From: Rhodobacteraceae bacterium HTCC2150 | Lineage (GTDB): Bacteria > Pseudomonadota > Alphaproteobacteria > Rhodobacterales > Rhodobacteraceae | Assembly: GCA_000169395.1 (NCBI GenBank) | Contig: AAXZ01000002.1 | Location: 248,001 to 312,000 of the forward strand | DNA length: 64,000 bases | Direction: 5' to 3' | In this document: positions 63,762-64,000 of the stretch, in pieces | Numbering within the stretch: the first letter of the stretch is position 1 | How the letters are laid out: each line of letters opens with the position of its first letter | The notes under the pieces: model-generated | Told to the model about the DNA's origin: nothing | What the model saw: only the letters and a program-made list of their open reading frames with translations | Database searches by the model: none | Position numbers and translations under genes: made by a program

Positions 63762-64000
63762 ATGGCAGACGCAGCGCTTCATGATGACGGACACCACGAC
63801 ACGCGTGGTTTCTTTACACGGTGGTTCATGTCCACCAACCACAAGGACATTGGTATTTTGTACCTGTTCTTCGGCGGTTTGGCCGGTTTTATATCTGTAG
63901 CTTTCACAGTTTATATGCGCCTCGAGCTGATGGAACCTGGTGTTCAGTACATGTGTCTAGAAGGTGCGCGCTTTATCGCATCAGAGGCTGAATGTACGGC
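63762..64000 (+). CDS. ctaD: Cytochrome c oxidase subunit I (truncated by window edge)
   Basis: The frame starts at the ATG 63762, with a GGGAG site eight bases upstream, and runs off the right edge after about 79 codons. The sequence has a His/Asp-rich N-terminus, [24 protein letters not shown] and the first membrane span, then [15 protein letters not shown], the signature of the aa3-type oxidase subunit I of Rhodobacterales. It is the catalytic subunit of the respiratory cytochrome c oxidase in the inner membrane; the heme and copper ligands lie beyond the window. Confidence 0.95.
   Translation, partial: MADAALHDDGHHDTRGFFTRWFMSTNHKDIGILYLFFGGLAGFISVAFTVYMRLELMEPGVQYMCLEGARFIASEAECT

Overview
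The window looks like chromosomal DNA from a marine-type alphaproteobacterium of the order Rhodobacterales (Roseobacter-like). The grounds are the order ruvCAB - conserved hypothetical - ybgC - tolQRAB - pal - cpoB - tilS - ftsH, the priA/transaldolase/DUF484/xerC block, phosphatidylcholine synthase, an RTX-Hint protein, and a cytochrome oxidase subunit I N-terminus typical of the group. By eye the base composition is near or below half GC, low for this group; it was not computed. No rRNA, tRNA, CRISPR array, insertion sequence or prophage was seen. Genes are packed tightly: several convergent pairs overlap at their stop codons.

Region by region. 1-1351: a truncated secreted protein and a putative glycosyltransferase. 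1467-7834: a collinear membrane-stress-like locus with TerC, a 29-residue membrane microprotein, XpaC, TelA, a DUF2927 lipoprotein, an SPFH/GYF_2 protein and a double zinc-ribbon membrane protein; dtd follows with a 1-base overlap. 8312-19958 (minus strand): ruvCAB, an unknown gene, ybgC, the Tol-Pal envelope system, tilS and ftsH. 20281-22695: a DUF1127 protein, then zur-znuC-znuB. 22692-27078 (minus): prmA, an MFS transporter, priA. 27165-33311: transaldolase/FSA, DUF484, xerC, pcsA, ileS. 33661-37798: a DMT exporter, the YcjX/YcjF pair, truA. 37785-47836: tesA divergent from ybbA-ybbP, a D-lactate dehydrogenase-type flavoprotein, and a second ABC/FtsX exporter with an AttH-like lipocalin and a PNPOx-like protein. 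47850-52373: GFA protein, MttB-family methyltransferase and a dimethylglycine dehydrogenase-like enzyme (methylated-amine metabolism). 52376-57376: znuA, an MsbA-like exporter, an acyl-CoA synthetase. 57540-59599: rhodanese-ChrB and ChrA. 59707-61569: RTX-Hint protein. 61939-63384: xylulokinase. 63762-64000: start of ctaD.

Several parts connect. The zinc uptake system is split: zur-znuCB lies about 31 kb from znuA, but both have a similar 13-bp dyad (GTTATA-N-TRTAWC type) just upstream, so a shared Zur operator is likely. The SPFH and zinc-ribbon genes resemble Bacillus subtilis ydjI and ydjG, partners of a PspA-type protein, while ycjXF elsewhere in the window are Psp-regulon genes in E. coli; this suggests envelope-stress functions, with the TerC/TelA locus the best candidate for a poorly described system.

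The most striking non-coding signals are a possible Shine-Dalgarno-sequestering leader before the chromate genes (57457-57539), two 11-bp direct repeats exactly 21 bp apart upstream of ruvC (20053-20084), a 16-bp perfect palindrome before the acyl-CoA synthetase (55447-55462), a structured leader before the DMT gene (33458-33609), and a repeated TTAACCA-containing motif upstream of the RTX gene.
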